Below are positions 5,196 through 5,834 of a stretch of DNA of 5,834 bases, piece by piece. The position numbers and the translations under genes are program-made. The stretch's first letter is position 1. Each line of letters starts with the position of its first letter. The notes below the pieces were generated by a model, which saw nothing but the letters and a program-made list of their open reading frames with translations, was not told the DNA's origin and did no database searches. The stretch is from Bacillota bacterium (GTDB lineage: Bacteria; Bacillota; Clostridia; Acetivibrionales; DSM-1351): assembly GCA_023436515.1 (NCBI GenBank), contig JAEZIV010000237.1, positions 1 through 5,834 on the forward strand, written 5' to 3'.

Positions 5196-5834
5196 ATGTT
5201 TTTTGTTAGAAGTCTTTTACCCTTGATGGCAATATTATTCATAGCTGCACTGATTATTTATCCCAAAATTGCTGTTAGTTCAGCGTCAAAGGGAATCAAG
5301 CTCTGGTTTGAAATTGTTTTCCCATCACTATTTCCTTTTTTTGTAGCGTCCCAGCTGTTGAATAAATCGGGAATAGTCAGCATTTTTGGTACTATTCTTG
5401 AACCTGTAATGCGTCCTTTATTCAACGTTCCCGGCTGTGGTTCCTTTGCACTGGCCATGGGGGTAGTAAGTGGCTATCCCGTAGGCGCTTCAATTACAAC
5501 CGAGCTAAGAAAGCAGGAAACCATTTCAAGAGTTGAGGCAGAAAGACTGCTTACCTTTACAAATAACTCAGGACCACTATTTATAATGGGTGCAGTTGCT
5601 GTAGGTATGTTCAACCAGCCAAAATTAGGTTATCTGCTTTACATTTGCCATATTGCAGCATGTCTGACTGTTGGATTTATCTTCAGATATTATAGAAGTG
5701 GAGAGACAAGGTTAAGTAAGAAGCTAAAGCAAAATATGACTCAAAATCTAAAAATCGAGCTCAAAAAATTCAAGAATTCAGATATGAATCCATGGTCGCT
5801 TTTTGGTGATTGTATAAAAAGCTCAGTATATACC
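5196..5834 (+). CDS. ylbJ: Sporulation integral membrane protein YlbJ, 3' end outside window
   Basis: 213 codons are present from ATG at 5196; homologues are about 400 residues, so roughly half is visible. The protein is a polytopic membrane protein related to the nucleoside-recognition (Gate) transporter family and is known as a sporulation protein of the mother-cell programme in Bacillus. Landmarks: first membrane segment about 7-22, WFEIVFPSLFPFF (37-49), LEPVMRPLFNVPG (68-80), the glycine-rich GVVSGYPVGA (89-98), FTNNSGPLFIMGAV (121-134), a further membrane segment 146-163, and a lysine-rich cytoplasmic stretch 170-195. The start is uncertain: ATG 5196 gives the N-terminus closest to Bacillus YlbJ as I recall it, but has a weak ribosome site, whereas an in-frame TTG at 5121 has a good one. 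The frame is open back to 5061. No sigma-E promoter with good matches is visible. The substrate, if any, is unknown. Confidence 0.88.
   Translation, partial: MFFVRSLLPLMAILFIAALIIYPKIAVSSASKGIKLWFEIVFPSLFPFFVASQLLNKSGIVSIFGTILEPVMRPLFNVPGCGSFALAMGVVSGYPVGASITTELRKQETISRVEAERLLTFTNNSGPLFIMGAVAVGMFNQPKLGYLLYICHIAACLTVGFIFRYYRSGETRLSKKLKQNMTQNLKIELKKFKNSDMNPWSLFGDCIKSSVYT

Noticed and set aside
4970..5242. Leftward 90-residue open frame in the ilvE-ylbJ gap
   Set aside because: It overlaps the nested hairpin and the start of ylbJ, passes through the leftward terminator-like hairpin, has no recognisable domain, and its ATG is not preceded by a good ribosome site.

Overview
The window looks like part of a chromosome from an AT-rich, Gram-positive, spore-forming anaerobe, most likely a member of the Clostridia. 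The evidence is low-GC coding DNA, strong GGAGG-type ribosome binding sites, sigma-A-like promoters, a Firmicutes-type ECF transporter S component, a branched-chain aminotransferase of the clostridial kind, and a YlbJ-type sporulation membrane protein. A cellulolytic clostridium is possible, but the sequence alone does not settle the genus.

Layout: positions 1-3483 hold three leftward (minus-strand) genes. Reading leftward, these are a small ECF transporter S component (3483-2956), a strong terminator hairpin (2845-2885), a MocR/GabR-type regulator with a GntR winged helix fused to an aminotransferase fold (2677-1157), and, 65 bases further on, a stand-alone fold-type I aminotransferase cut by the window edge (1091-1). 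A divergent control region (3484-3811) separates these from two rightward genes: ilvE (3812-4876) and the first half of ylbJ (5196-5834, cut by the window edge). Between ilvE and ylbJ lie about 320 bases without a convincing gene. They hold a 102-base nested hairpin (possible terminator and possible miniature mobile element), a leftward terminator-like hairpin, and two alternative hairpins beside a good ribosome binding site.

How the genes may work together: the regulator and its downstream aminotransferase probably form one PLP-centred operon. MocR proteins sense PLP or an amino-compound aldimine in their aminotransferase domain, so the neighbouring enzyme may act on the same or a related substrate. 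Repeated ATACCA/CCAAT words at the mocR promoter, and weaker ones upstream of the ECF gene, suggest autoregulation and possibly control of the transporter, but this is inference. ilvE is a separate amino-acid metabolism gene with its own promoter, and ylbJ belongs to sporulation. I see no clearly new system. The most interesting points are in the non-coding DNA.
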